DNA from: a virus
Direction: 5' to 3' (one strand)
DNA: 24,880 nucleotides
Virus record (IMG/VR): IMGVR_UViG_3300032284_003256
Coordinates: 1-24,880 of that record
A model generated the notes under the pieces. It did not search any database. It worked only from the letters and a program-made list of their open reading frames with translations, and was not told where the DNA came from. This document shows, in pieces, positions 1 through 7,804 of the stretch. Each line of letters starts with the position of its first letter. Position 1 is the stretch's first letter. The position numbers and the translations under genes are program-made.

Positions 1-1314
1 ATAATCTTTAACTTCTGTAAAGTTTACACTTTCAGTAGATTTAGGTGTCCACCATCTAATTGCATCTACAACAATAAATGGTGCTGCCTCTGTCGTCTGA
101 CCGCCCACGCGAATCTTTTTCCAAGAATCCACATGCGCCATTGTTACCGCACATCGGTCATGCTTCTGTGCAAGATCAACGTGAACAAAATACATTTTAT
201 CTGACTCTGGCTTAAACCACTCTTGGAATCTATTATTCTCATCTAGATTGGGATTGAGACTGGCAAATGCTTTCTCTACCTTTTCTCTAGACTTAAAGAA
301 TGCGTCCTGAGCATCTGGAGGCATACACGCAAACCTACCAAGTGCATCAACCGGATCAGAATAAAACGCTACAGTAAAATCTTCAATCTTAATTGTTGGA
401 TTAACATCCCATGTCGGACGCCTTAAAGCATACACTTTTGGAATCTTATAAGCATTAATATGATCTTCCTCCCACTCAATAGAAAAATAATTTTCTTCTA
501 TATCATCAGGCAATTCCGAATCAATCTTAAATTTATAAGTTCTCATAACAGTTTCTTTATCAGCAATAACTTCTTCGTACCTTTGCTGAATAAAATCATT
601 CTTGTAACGTGGGAATGAAAGCAGTACAACTTTGCCATATTCAGGGAATCGAGAATCTACAGATCCACGATACATTCGATAAATGGCTCCAGCAGTCTTG
701 GCCTGTTCATTACCACTAGTAGATTCTATATCGAAACCGGAAATCTCGTCAAGGAAGACGATAATAACATTGTAACCTTCCCAAGATTCTCTCTGTGAGT
801 GACCGGAATGAACTGTGACAGCCTTTTTAAATTCAATACTATTTGCCTTTGCATCATATTTTCCGGCAAACCAAGGGCAGCGTTCAACCCTGTTAAGGAA
901 ACCTTTGAAGAAAACTCTGTTAGCCTGAACAGCGTTGATAGCAATATTGATAATATCAATGGCATCTCCGGGAGGCTTGCCATAATATTTAGCAGGATCT
1001 TTAAGGCATAACAATAAATAAACTACATAAGAACAAGCAATAGTGGAAACATAGTCTTTACCGGAACCTTTCCCTAACTGAAAGATAACTTCATTACAAG
1101 TTTGAGAAAATATTTTTTTACCCTCTTTTTCCCCATACAATTTAATTAAAGTTTCTTTTTTATAAATTTGCGTAGAAGCCTTAATCATTTGATATTGGTA
1201 TTGGGAAAGCGGAGGTAGACCAAGGAAATCATTGGACACAACAAATTCTTCAATCGGTACGGGCCTTTCTTCGAACTCATCCCCATCTAAAACTTGAAGA
1301 AAATCATCAAACAT
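1..1314 (-). CDS. Terminase large subunit (TerL), 3' end cut by window
   Basis: DNA-packaging motor: the ATPase drives DNA into the prohead and the C-terminal nuclease cuts the concatemer. 438 residues are visible, read from the ATG at 1314 to the left edge in an open frame. I see a Walker A motif GKGSGKDY at residues 81-88, a Walker B VIIVFLDE at 183-190 with the catalytic DE pair, and a coupling-like LLSFPRY at about 231-237. The RNase H-fold nuclease begins at about 374-380 (MYFVHVD, first acidic residue D380). The remaining nuclease acidic residues lie outside the window. The start overlaps the stop of the small-subunit candidate as TAATG. The family is clear from the motif order and the neighbour. 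Confidence 0.93.
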   Translation of the reverse strand, partial: MFDDFLQVLDGDEFEERPVPIEEFVVSNDFLGLPPLSQYQYQMIKASTQIYKKETLIKLYGEKEGKKIFSQTCNEVIFQLGKGSGKDYVSTIACSYVVYLLLCLKDPAKYYGKPPGDAIDIINIAINAVQANRVFFKGFLNRVERCPWFAGKYDAKANSIEFKKAVTVHSGHSQRESWEGYNVIIVFLDEISGFDIESTSGNEQAKTAGAIYRMYRGSVDSRFPEYGKVVLLSFPRYKNDFIQQRYEEVIADKETVMRTYKFKIDSELPDDIEENYFSIEWEEDHINAYKIPKVYALRRPTWDVNPTIKIEDFTVAFYSDPVDALGRFACMPPDAQDAFFKSREKVEKAFASLNPNLDENNRFQEWFKPESDKMYFVHVDLAQKHDRCAVTMAHVDSWKKIRVGGQTTEAAPFIVVDAIRWWTPKSTESVNFTEVKDY

Positions 1315-1838
1315 TAATCAACCCTAATAACTTCTGCCTGATTAGTTACAGAAGAAAGCCTACTCATAACCTCATGCTTGCATCTATCACAATCAGAAGT
1401 AACATCTCTAAGAATCTCTACAAGAATTTTCTGTTTTCTTTCTGTTTCTATAAGTTGATCAGCAAGTTCGCTATTCTCAAGCACGCCCGCCTTATTCAAC
1501 ATGTCAAGACGTTTCTGCTCTGTATCAGCAACAAGTTTAAGAGCCTGAGTCTTAACAGAATATTGTTGATTAGAATCTGCTTGATCTACTGTTTCCCAAG
1601 CCTTAGCGATAATCATGGCGTAATGCTGATCTGCTCCAGCAATCGCTTCCTTAGCCCGACTATGAATACCACTATCATTATGAATAATTTGTTTCCACTC
1701 AGAAATTAATTCTGAAACAAGGGCGCGGGACATATTAAGATGCAGAGCAATCTCTTTAGGACTAGACCCTTTAAGTAGTTCTTCAACTACTTTATTCATA
1801 GAATCAAATCTTTCTGCAATTTCTAATTCAGATCCCAA
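1314..1838 (-). CDS. Probable terminase small subunit (HTH DNA-binding)
   Basis: A 174-residue protein immediately upstream of terL. Residues about 17-48 form a helix-turn-helix of the type used for DNA-end recognition (pattern SPKEIALHLNMSRALVSELI), followed by a long, mostly helical, charged region that could oligomerise. Position, size and HTH fit a small terminase, but the class is too divergent to name by sequence alone. The frame opens with a TTG at 1838 preceded by AAGGAAG; an ATG at codon 14 (position 1799) is the alternative start. The start overlaps the end of the preceding gene, and its stop overlaps the terL start, so the pair is translationally coupled. It could also be a separate HTH protein with no role in packaging. 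Confidence 0.7.
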   Translation of the reverse strand: MGSELEIAERFDSMNKVVEELLKGSSPKEIALHLNMSRALVSELISEWKQIIHNDSGIHSRAKEAIAGADQHYAMIIAKAWETVDQADSNQQYSVKTQALKLVADTEQKRLDMLNKAGVLENSELADQLIETERKQKILVEILRDVTSDCDRCKHEVMSRLSSVTNQAEVIRVD

Positions 1839-2118
1839 GTTTCTTCCTTATGCTTTTCTTTGCACGATGAACACCCTTTAGAGTATCCATATAAAACGAT
1901 CTAAATTCACCTGTATTTGGATTCATGCAATCAATCCAAGTAACATCAAGATGCGAGTTATGCGCCCACTTATGAAAAATAAAATAACCGCGAGCATTCT
2001 TAATCTTAATCTTATCCCCCGGCCTGATAACATCTTTACCAAACTCTAACTCTGTATAAACTGTGATATCAGGATTGCTATATGGAGGAAGAGTAATCTT
2101 TTCCCTTTTCTTTTTCAT
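1828..2118 (-). CDS. Hypothetical phage protein, 96 aa
   Basis: A small basic protein that opens with a run of lysines and arginines and ends with another basic patch (KKSIRKKLGI). The middle is predicted beta-rich, with RPGDKIKIKNARGYF at about residues 32-46 and HKWAHNSHLDVTWIDC at about 49-64, which suggests a small beta-barrel. No signal peptide, membrane segment or catalytic motif is visible. It starts by ATGA overlap with the stop of the zinc-ribbon gene and overlaps the start of the terminase small-subunit candidate by 11 bases, so it belongs to the packaging-gene end of the operon. Similar small proteins occur in phage genomes, but I cannot assign a function. Confidence 0.8.
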   Translation of the reverse strand: MKKKREKITLPPYSNPDITVYTELEFGKDVIRPGDKIKIKNARGYFIFHKWAHNSHLDVTWIDCMNPNTGEFRSFYMDTLKGVHRAKKSIRKKLGI

Positions 2119-2282
2119 CTGTATCCACCGGCTGTCGGTGCCCAGACCGAACCGGGCCGATCAATCCCACGAATTAACTTATATCCACATTCAGGACAGT
2201 ATGCTTGATCACGCTGCTCCATCTTTTGACGCAGAACCATTTCCTTGTCACAAGGTACGCAGGTATATGTGTACATCGGCAT
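2115..2282 (-). CDS. Small FmdB-like zinc-ribbon protein, 55 aa
   Basis: A 55-residue gene beginning ATG at 2282 and ending TGA at 2115. The start MPMYTYTCVPCDKEM with C8-x2-C11 and a second pair CPECG (C29, C32) forms a compact zinc ribbon. The opening Met-Pro-x-Tyr-x-Tyr-x-Cys is the signature of FmdB/CxxC-type regulatory-like ribbons common in bacteria and phages. A GGAG lies five bases upstream of the ATG. The stop overlaps the next start as ATGA and the upstream stop is one base away, so it is tightly packed. Role unknown; zinc-mediated DNA, RNA or protein contact is the usual guess. Confidence 0.85.
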   Translation of the reverse strand: MPMYTYTCVPCDKEMVLRQKMEQRDQAYCPECGYKLIRGIDRPGSVWAPTAGGYR

Positions 2283-2283
2283 T

Positions 2284-2601
2284 TTATCTCCAATTGTCGC
2301 GCTTTGCTACCTTTAATAATACCAGATAGCCAATTAGATCGTCAATATCATTATCACCGGGAAACTCCTTACCCTTAAGGAATCTACTTAATTTATCATC
2401 AATCCTAACAAGAAGTTGCTCCGTATTATCCGATTTAGAAAAAACTCTCACAGGCTCAAGCGCGGAATTACCATAAGCCCTATTCTTTTGAATAAGAAAA
2501 TCAGCCATTTCACTACAAATTTTAGTAATTTCTAACTCAACCTTGTTCCTTGGTGAATCCTTGTCGTATGCACTATCAAGTGCCATTTTAAGATTTGCCA
2601 T
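2284..2601 (-). CDS. Nmad1/DUF1599-like protein (all-alpha NTP-PPase-like)
   Basis: About 105 residues from the ATG at 2601. The core QKNRAYGNSALEP at about residues 38-50 and LVRIDDKLSRFLKG at about 63-76, followed by a DDLIGYLVL helix with acidic residues, match the all-alpha family known as DUF1599 or nucleotide modification associated domain 1. This family occurs in phages and is thought to act on nucleotides or modified bases. The start choice rests on AGGAG at 2612-2616, ten bases before this ATG. A GTG at 2610 in the same frame would leave only one base of spacing. It overlaps the 3' end of the upstream IMPDH/GMPR gene by 14 bases. The family call is from pattern memory; activity is not established. 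Confidence 0.72.
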   Translation of the reverse strand: MANLKMALDSAYDKDSPRNKVELEITKICSEMADFLIQKNRAYGNSALEPVRVFSKSDNTEQLLVRIDDKLSRFLKGKEFPGDNDIDDLIGYLVLLKVAKRDNWR

Positions 2602-3634
2602 GCGGTACACTCTCCTTTAAACTATTCGGGGTAACTCTAATATATTCTGAAAAAAGTTGCAAGTCTTCAAGACTGTGAACGCCAGAATAAGAACAACCAC
2701 TCTGAATTCCGGCACGCCATTCATCTAAAGTTCTGCCAACGTCACCCTTATAATGAACTAAGGTTGATTCTCCTTCAACTACAGAAACTTTACCATGCCA
2801 ATTCTCTTGCGCCTGACGACTTGCCATACCCCTAAATTCCTTATACTTCTTTTCGCCTCTTTCAATCAATTTGCCCGGTGCCTCCTTATGACCAGCCAAG
2901 GCAGAGCCCAGCATGATTGCATCAGCACCAGCAGCAAAAGCCTTAATAGCATCTCCGCTATTCTTAATTCCACCATCAGCAATAATAGAAGTTGGAAGAT
3001 CAAGACGCTCAAGCATCTCATAAATTTCCATAATAGAAGCCAGCGTCGGCATACCATGACCAGTTACAATTCTGGTACTACACATTGAACCGCCACCAAT
3101 ACCCACACGGACAGAATCAGCACCGGCAATAGCAAGTTTCATAAAACCATCCCATGTGGAAACATTTCCCGCCATAATATGAATTTCAGGAAATGCTTTT
3201 CTAATTTCTCTAACAGTATTAACCGCTAGAGAATTATGACCATTTGCAGTATCAACCAGAATAACCTTTGCACCTGAATAAACTAAAGATTTTACTTGGT
3301 TTAAAACTGAATTATTTGTTGTAGAAACTCCTACTGCGGCACCAACAAGATGCTTTTTCACAGCAACTGCATTAACTTGCTGTGTCTGTTTTTCATTACT
3401 CATAAAACGATGAATAATTCCTAGACCACCGTAAGAAGAAACTTCCATAGCCATTTCTTGTTCGCATACTGTATCCATTGGAGAAGCAATAATTGGAAGA
3501 TATAAATCAATTTTTCTTTCAACCCCAATTGACATATTAAGATCTATATCTTTTCTACTCTCAACTGAGGAAGGTTTTGGAACCATCAATATATCATCAA
3601 AACACAGCGCTTCTTGATTATTATATAACTTCAT
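2588..3634 (-). CDS. IMP dehydrogenase / GMP reductase family enzyme
   Basis: A 348-residue (beta/alpha)8 purine enzyme with no CBS domains; E. coli GMP reductase has 347 residues. The catalytic loop is at residues 178-189 ([12 protein letters not shown], nucleophile C185). Also present are VDTANG (127-132), the phosphate-binding ADGG (219-222) and [11 protein letters not shown] (241-251). GMP reductase makes IMP from GMP; IMP dehydrogenase makes XMP from IMP. Length and the YKGDV segment near 295-299 favour GMP reductase. However, the flap reads RGMASRQ at 268-274, lacking the Glu of GMP reductase (GMSSE) and any clear Arg-Tyr pair of IMP dehydrogenase. AAAGGA precedes the ATG. It lies next to a GDP-sugar cassette, so it may adjust the guanine-nucleotide pool. 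Family certain, reaction uncertain. Confidence 0.9.
   Translation of the reverse strand: MKLYNNQEALCFDDILMVPKPSSVESRKDIDLNMSIGVERKIDLYLPIIASPMDTVCEQEMAMEVSSYGGLGIIHRFMSNEKQTQQVNAVAVKKHLVGAAVGVSTTNNSVLNQVKSLVYSGAKVILVDTANGHNSLAVNTVREIRKAFPEIHIMAGNVSTWDGFMKLAIAGADSVRVGIGGGSMCSTRIVTGHGMPTLASIMEIYEMLERLDLPTSIIADGGIKNSGDAIKAFAAGADAIMLGSALAGHKEAPGKLIERGEKKYKEFRGMASRQAQENWHGKVSVVEGESTLVHYKGDVGRTLDEWRAGIQSGCSYSGVHSLEDLQLFSEYIRVTPNSLKESVPHGKS
2612..2616 (-). promoter_or_regulatory. Ribosome binding site deciding the Nmad1-like start
   Basis: AGGAG on the minus strand, ten bases upstream of the ATG at 2601 and one base upstream of an in-frame GTG at 2610. The spacing supports the ATG. The site lies inside the last codons of the IMPDH/GMPR-family gene. 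Confidence 0.6.
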
Positions 3635-3636
3635 TA

Positions 3637-4302
3637 TTACCAGTCCTTTATGGTTAAATTCGGATTACCGAAAGGCGTCGTAAAAGTTTCTTCTTGAGGA
3701 TAGCCACCCCACTTTTTAATAAAATATTTCTCGTTCGCTTGAAACTGTTCATTTGAAAGAGAAGGTTTTTCGGGATTTGAATTACTTGAAGATTTATGAT
3801 GAATAATTTTTGCTTCAGTATGGATTCTGATACTCTGACCAGCCATTCTTGCTCTATATCTCATATCATTGTCTTCATAATATGCGGGATAAAATTTTTC
3901 ATCAAAATACCCGCACTTAAGAATTAATTTATTTATATTAATTGCAAAACAACAAAAGACCGATCTAAATATATCTTCTGGTCTTTCCTCTTTAATCAAA
4001 CCACACTCTTCTCTATCTAAATGCTGGTCTGCTCCGATAATGACATGCTCATTTTTTAATATTTCTTCATACAATTTTTTAATTGTATCTGGTTTAAATT
4101 TTACATCATCATTAGAAATAATGGCATAGTTAAACCCATCCCTTTTAGCCCTAACCATACCCAAGTTCCAAGCCTTCGAAACTCCACGATTATATTGAGA
4201 ATTATCAATAATATAAGGTCTTATATCATAATCAACAGAAGTCATCATATCAGTAAATAAATCAAATCTGTTTAATACAGGAACAATTAAGGGAATAGTC
4301 AT
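3637..4302 (-). CDS. GT-A glycosyltransferase, family 2-like (221 aa)
   Basis: Cytoplasmic sugar transferase with one GT-A domain. The N-terminal strand IPLIVPVLNRFD (3-14) starts the Rossmann-like nucleotide-binding half. SNDDVKF at 63-69 carries the metal-binding acidic pair. YFDEKFYPAYYEDNDMRYR at about 132-150 is the ED-containing acceptor-side motif typical of rhamnosyltransferase-like GT2 enzymes. No membrane helix or signal peptide. It is the last transferase of the cassette, followed after two bases by the IMPDH/GMPR-family gene. About 40 bases separate it from the preceding gene, the longest gap in the cassette, and a TATAAT is found there. Donor and acceptor cannot be told. Confidence 0.85.
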   Translation of the reverse strand: MTIPLIVPVLNRFDLFTDMMTSVDYDIRPYIIDNSQYNRGVSKAWNLGMVRAKRDGFNYAIISNDDVKFKPDTIKKLYEEILKNEHVIIGADQHLDREECGLIKEERPEDIFRSVFCCFAININKLILKCGYFDEKFYPAYYEDNDMRYRARMAGQSIRIHTEAKIIHHKSSSNSNPEKPSLSNEQFQANEKYFIKKWGGYPQEETFTTPFGNPNLTIKDW

Positions 4303-4330
4303 TTATACTTGCCAATCTTTTATTTAAACT

Positions 4331-4359
4331 ATTATATAAATTTTAAAAATTCTCTGCAA
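4331..4359 (-). promoter_or_regulatory. Possible sigma70-type promoter
   Basis: On the minus strand TTGCAG (4354-4359) and a perfect TATAAT (4331-4336) are 17 bases apart, just before the gene starting at 4302 and in the longest gap of the cassette. The -35 matches the consensus only in its first three bases, and in DNA this AT-rich TATAAT arises often by chance. Weak call. Confidence 0.25.
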
Positions 4360-5002
4360 TTATATCTGGTATATGTTCGTAACTGTTTTCCTTACATATT
4401 CTTTCATAAATTCTTCCGTCACTTTGTTCGGTTAAATCATACCAATAATTATATTTTTCCCATATATCTCTATGGGCAACGAGTTGCAGAGCGTCGATAT
4501 TACAAAGAACCGGCGGCAAGCCCGGAAAAGAATAAATATTATTCAGAGGTCTGCTATCAACTATCTCGCCATCCAAATTTTGTACCATCACCTGATTATT
4601 TAAATATAACGCATTAAGTTTATGATGAATAATTGTAAAAATTATTATCTGGCTGCCTGTTTCTTCAATTTTTTTATTAATTGTACTTAAACAATCAGGA
4701 TAAAGAATATTATCAATATTAAATTGCAAGAAATATACACCGCTTGCAATCCTCATACCCATATCTCTTGAACTATGACCCCAATTGTTCATTCTTTCTG
4801 GAGTATTTAAAAAAATTGGTTTATTTTTAAATCTAGAAAAATCAAATTCTTGCTCATACGGAATTTCTTTTGGACCATCATGTACAATTATTAATTCAAA
4901 ATCGTCAAAAGTTTGATTAGCAAGATTCAGCAAACCTCTTTTCATCCCCGGCCTTGGAACATGGCGATCATAATCAACAGCAATAATGGAAAATTTAGGC
5001 AT
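4343..5002 (-). CDS. Glycosyltransferase, GT-A family 2-like (219 aa)
   Basis: The start is placed at the ATG at 5002, where AAGGAAG lies about nine bases upstream; this gives an eight-base overlap with the preceding gene. The protein opens with PKFSIIAVDYDRH and continues to NLANQTFDDFELIIVHDG at about 29-46, the classical first half of a GT2 nucleotide-sugar domain. FNIDNILYPD at about 94-103 stands where the DxD metal motif is expected but reads D-x-N. The last third is rich in aromatic and charged residues. No membrane segment. Donor unknown. The unusual metal motif makes the exact family less sure than for its neighbours. Confidence 0.78.
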   Translation of the reverse strand: MPKFSIIAVDYDRHVPRPGMKRGLLNLANQTFDDFELIIVHDGPKEIPYEQEFDFSRFKNKPIFLNTPERMNNWGHSSRDMGMRIASGVYFLQFNIDNILYPDCLSTINKKIEETGSQIIIFTIIHHKLNALYLNNQVMVQNLDGEIVDSRPLNNIYSFPGLPPVLCNIDALQLVAHRDIWEKYNYWYDLTEQSDGRIYERICKENSYEHIPDIIAENF

Positions 5003-5588
5003 AGCCAAATACTTCCTTTCTAATAAGCATATTGGTTTGATGACAAAATTCGATACCATTTTTTAAATTTCTACCATCCGGTCTATTTCGAATTATATAT
5101 ATACCATCAGTCTTACCAACATAAGCACCTTTATTATACATTTTACACCATAGGTGATAATCTTCAGACACCTTAAACCTTGAATCAAAGCCGCCAACCT
5201 CAAGAAACAAGTCTCTCCGCGCTGGGGCACCCACAATTATATATGGATTATTTCTAAGATTACCTTCAAGCCTTCTGCGGTTACTAAAATCTTCCCCCAC
5301 ATAAACTTGAAACGGATTCATAATGTCTCCAAAACCTTCATGAAAATTTTTAATAAAATCTGGATGCAACATATCATCTGCATCTAAGATACAAAAATAT
5401 TCTGTAGAAAGATTTTCTATTTCTTTATTTCGAAGATTAGCAAGGTCGGTTTGAGATTTAATGTTTACAACACGAATTTCATCTGGCATTACTGTCTGCT
5501 TTATAACTGAATCATATGCCTGTAAAGACATTGGTAGCCAATCACCTTCGCCATATGAAACTATTATTACACCAATTGTCTTATCCAC
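4995..5588 (-). CDS. Glycosyltransferase family 2 (197 aa, GTG start)
   Basis: Soluble GT-A sugar transferase. IGVIIVSYGEGDWLPMSL near the N-terminus is the GT2 donor-binding start, FCILDADDMLHPDF at about 63-76 is the DxD metal motif, and the segment around residues 127-146 (GGFD...EDYHLW) carries the ED pair of the acceptor side. The frame stays open upstream to 5684, but that part overlaps the GT25 gene. The GTG at 5588 has AGGAG at the right distance and leaves an eight-base gap after the GT25 stop, so I start there. An ATG two bases upstream is out of frame. Donor and acceptor unknown. Confidence 0.85.
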   Translation of the reverse strand: MDKTIGVIIVSYGEGDWLPMSLQAYDSVIKQTVMPDEIRVVNIKSQTDLANLRNKEIENLSTEYFCILDADDMLHPDFIKNFHEGFGDIMNPFQVYVGEDFSNRRRLEGNLRNNPYIIVGAPARRDLFLEVGGFDSRFKVSEDYHLWCKMYNKGAYVGKTDGIYIIRNRPDGRNLKNGIEFCHQTNMLIRKEVFGYA

Positions 5589-5593
5589 ATTTT

Positions 5594-5598
5594 CTCCT
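5594..5598 (-). promoter_or_regulatory. Ribosome binding site for the GTG-start GT2 gene
   Basis: AGGAG on the minus strand, five bases upstream of GTG at 5588 and overlapping the stop of the GT25 gene. It selects a non-ATG start in place of the out-of-frame ATG beside it. Confidence 0.6.
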
Positions 5599-6220
5599 AA
5601 TAATTTCTCAAATGCACATGATCTGCATAAGTATTTTCTACATCTGACCAACTGGGACGCTGCCAAGAAAGCGGTGGATAGCACACAAAACTCTTAAACC
5701 TATATAGATTATTTGCGTAAGTAACATCATTTGGTTCGTTTGAATTTAACAAATTCAATACATCAAAATAAATTTCTTTTTTAAATGAAATAGAATGAGT
5801 AGCCAAAGTTCTATTTGCTAAAGCAATTCTTTCGGTAATGGGTGAAGGAGAACCAAGGTTATGATTACCGCCTAAATAAAAAATTTGCCAATCTTCAGGA
5901 AGATCATTAATTGCTTCAGAAAATAAATTTGAAAAATTTTCAATAAACTGAACATCATCTTCAACTAATAAAAAATTATTATAATCATTTTCTATAGCAT
6001 CAGCAAAAATTCTTTGATGAGTTAAAAGTGATCCAATATCTCCCGACTTCATGTTTCCGGGGTACCCATCTCTTGGAATCAAAGTCCCGTCTGTTGCAGA
6101 AAATCTTTCAACATCTTTAATATCATTTTTTAAAAATTCTTCCAAGGATTCTTGCCAACGATCTTCTCTTCTATCTAAATTTATACAATAAATGTGATCA
6201 AAAAACTCATCTAACCTCAT
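5597..6220 (-). CDS. Glycosyltransferase family 25 (LPS-type)
   Basis: A 207-residue transferase of the family of lipooligosaccharide galactosyltransferases. CINLDRREDRWQ at about 12-23 is the family signature (I-N-L-x-R-R-x-D-R). RFSATDG follows at about 39-45, and LLVEDDVQF at 84-92 gives the acidic metal-binding motif. GSLLTHQRIFADAI at about 63-76 matches the conserved G-x-x-x-S-H-x-x-x-x-x-x region. No membrane helix. Length is slightly under the usual 230-260. It starts inside the last codons of the SDR gene (14-base overlap). GT25 enzymes commonly add galactose to surface glycans, but the donor here is not fixed by the sequence. Confidence 0.88.
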   Translation of the reverse strand: MRLDEFFDHIYCINLDRREDRWQESLEEFLKNDIKDVERFSATDGTLIPRDGYPGNMKSGDIGSLLTHQRIFADAIENDYNNFLLVEDDVQFIENFSNLFSEAINDLPEDWQIFYLGGNHNLGSPSPITERIALANRTLATHSISFKKEIYFDVLNLLNSNEPNDVTYANNLYRFKSFVCYPPLSWQRPSWSDVENTYADHVHLRNY

Positions 6221-7106
6221 CTCTCAACCAATCTTTAATATTTTTCTGTGGTTTCCAATTAAAAACTTCTTTTACTCTATCTATATTCGCTAAAGTGTCT
6301 TTTATTTCTCCCGGACGTTCTGCAATAAAAATATAATCTTTTGATACGATATCAACTAAATCTATTATTTTATCACTACGTCCACTTCCAACATTAAAAA
6401 TATTACCAAACCACTGATGATCAATCGAGGATGTAGCCGCCAATATATTTGCTTTAACGACATCCCCTACATAAATAAAATCTCTAGACTGAGTTCCATC
6501 CCCTACTACGGTCAATGGTTCATTATTCCTGTGCTGTCTCATAAAAATTCCAGTAACGAGAGCGTACTGCCCTCTATTTGGCGCTCTCTCACCAAATACA
6601 TTAAAGTATCTCAAAGAGATAGTTTCTAATCCATACAAATTAGAGTATAGTTTGCAAATTTTTTCTCCCGAAATTTTGGAAACAGAATAGGGATTAAGAC
6701 AATCATCTAACTGTGTTTCATCATTTGGTATTAAATTATTACCATATCCAGATGATGTGGAAGAATAAACTACTCGCTTAACACCCGCCTCTTTAGAACA
6801 TTGTAAAACTGTACATGTTCCAACAACATTTTTCTCCATAGCCTTAATTGGATTTAAGATTGTTGGCTGCAATCTCGATTCTGCTGCAAGATGAAATACA
6901 TAATCAACACCTTCATATAAATGACGAGTGTTTTCATAATCACAAATATCATATTTAAAAAAGGATGCTGAATTGTTGAAATAAAATTGATCATTACAAT
7001 CTGCTGATAGATTATCAATTACAATAACCTCATGACCAATTTCTATTAATTTATCTACGATGTGTGAACCAATAAATCCTGCGCCACCCGTAACTAAACT
7101 TTTCAC
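6207..7106 (-). CDS. NAD-dependent nucleotide-sugar epimerase/dehydratase (SDR)
   Basis: A 299-residue extended short-chain dehydrogenase. GGAGFIG at 7-13 is the NAD-binding glycine motif, and D31 closes the second strand as in NAD users. YSSTSSGYG at 114-122 holds the catalytic Ser/Thr, and Y140-x3-K144 is the catalytic pair. RYFNVFGER and GDGTQSRDFIYVGD are typical of UDP-glucose 4-epimerase or UDP-GlcNAc 4-epimerase relatives. It is likely to epimerise or dehydrate an NDP-sugar for the local transferases. Because the neighbours are heptose genes, an NDP-heptose modifying role is possible. The start is GTG at 7106 after AAGGAAAG, overlapping the previous stop by four bases. Confidence 0.9.
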   Translation of the reverse strand: MKSLVTGGAGFIGSHIVDKLIEIGHEVIVIDNLSADCNDQFYFNNSASFFKYDICDYENTRHLYEGVDYVFHLAAESRLQPTILNPIKAMEKNVVGTCTVLQCSKEAGVKRVVYSSTSSGYGNNLIPNDETQLDDCLNPYSVSKISGEKICKLYSNLYGLETISLRYFNVFGERAPNRGQYALVTGIFMRQHRNNEPLTVVGDGTQSRDFIYVGDVVKANILAATSSIDHQWFGNIFNVGSGRSDKIIDLVDIVSKDYIFIAERPGEIKDTLANIDRVKEVFNWKPQKNIKDWLRDEVR

Positions 7107-7804
7107 ATGCTTTCCTTAATTTTTAATTTTAATGCTGTTGTAGAATAATTATGATTACGTTCAATAAAAAATATAGACATATTAAGATCAGGTCCAGTAT
7201 AAGGTTTATTTTTATAATCAGAACCTAAAAATCTAACATCATAATCGCCATACTTTAATTGTTCATATAATCCCTGCTCTGTATTATATGGAATGACAGA
7301 ATCGACACTTCTCATCTCTTGAAGAATCTCTATTCTGTCTCTCAAAAACTGTACCGGACGAGGCTTACCGTTTTCAAGGGAGGGGTCTGCGTGAAGCAAT
7401 ACTGTAAGATGATTACAATATTCCTTTGCTTCCTTAAACATTTTTATATATCCCGGATGAATTAAATCAAACGCTCCCGCTACAACTCCGCGATCAAAAA
7501 TCTTTCCCCTTTTCCAATCATACACATTCATTGCTTTATCGTCAATAAAGTAATCCGCTTCCGGCTTTTTATTCATGATTAACTCATGATGTTTGACGCC
7601 CCATTCAGACAATTGTTTTTGTGTAAGTTCGGCATGATCTATTCCGCTAACGCAGCCACGCGCTGTCATAATTTTAATTGTGTGACCAAGATCATATAAA
7701 TTGTTTATTCTAAAAATCATTTCTGGATCTGGCATGGCAAATTCATATTGACTATTTTTTACTGATGTACAGATAGTTCCATCTAAGTCAAAACAATAAA
7801 TCAT
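7103..7804 (-). CDS. HAD phosphatase-nucleotidyltransferase fusion
   Basis: Two domains in 233 residues. Residues 1-100 are a HAD-type phosphatase: FDLDGT at 5-10 (nucleophile D6), KIMTARG at 44-50, K80, and IDDKA at 87-91. Residues about 101-233 are a cytidylyltransferase-like domain: GVVAGAFDLIHPGY (106-119), RDRIEIL (156-162) and a C-terminal YSTTALK resembling the ISTT motif of HldE and glycerol-3-phosphate cytidylyltransferase. The final histidine of the usual HxGH is tyrosine here. Between an isomerase/kinase pair and an epimerase, the fusion fits a step where a sugar bisphosphate loses one phosphate and the sugar-1-phosphate is coupled to a nucleotide. Substrate and nucleotide are inferred, not shown. 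ATGA overlap with the isomerase gene. Confidence 0.85.
   Translation of the reverse strand: MIYCFDLDGTICTSVKNSQYEFAMPDPEMIFRINNLYDLGHTIKIMTARGCVSGIDHAELTQKQLSEWGVKHHELIMNKKPEADYFIDDKAMNVYDWKRGKIFDRGVVAGAFDLIHPGYIKMFKEAKEYCNHLTVLLHADPSLENGKPRPVQFLRDRIEILQEMRSVDSVIPYNTEQGLYEQLKYGDYDVRFLGSDYKNKPYTGPDLNMSIFFIERNHNYSTTALKLKIKESM

Noticed and set aside
799-1011. Plus-strand open frame of about 70 codons
   Set aside because: It lies wholly inside terL on the other strand and has no recognisable protein features; the same holds for the other plus-strand frames.
4303-4342. Rho-independent terminator in the longest cassette gap
   Set aside because: No GC-rich stem followed by a T run; the gap is only AT-rich.
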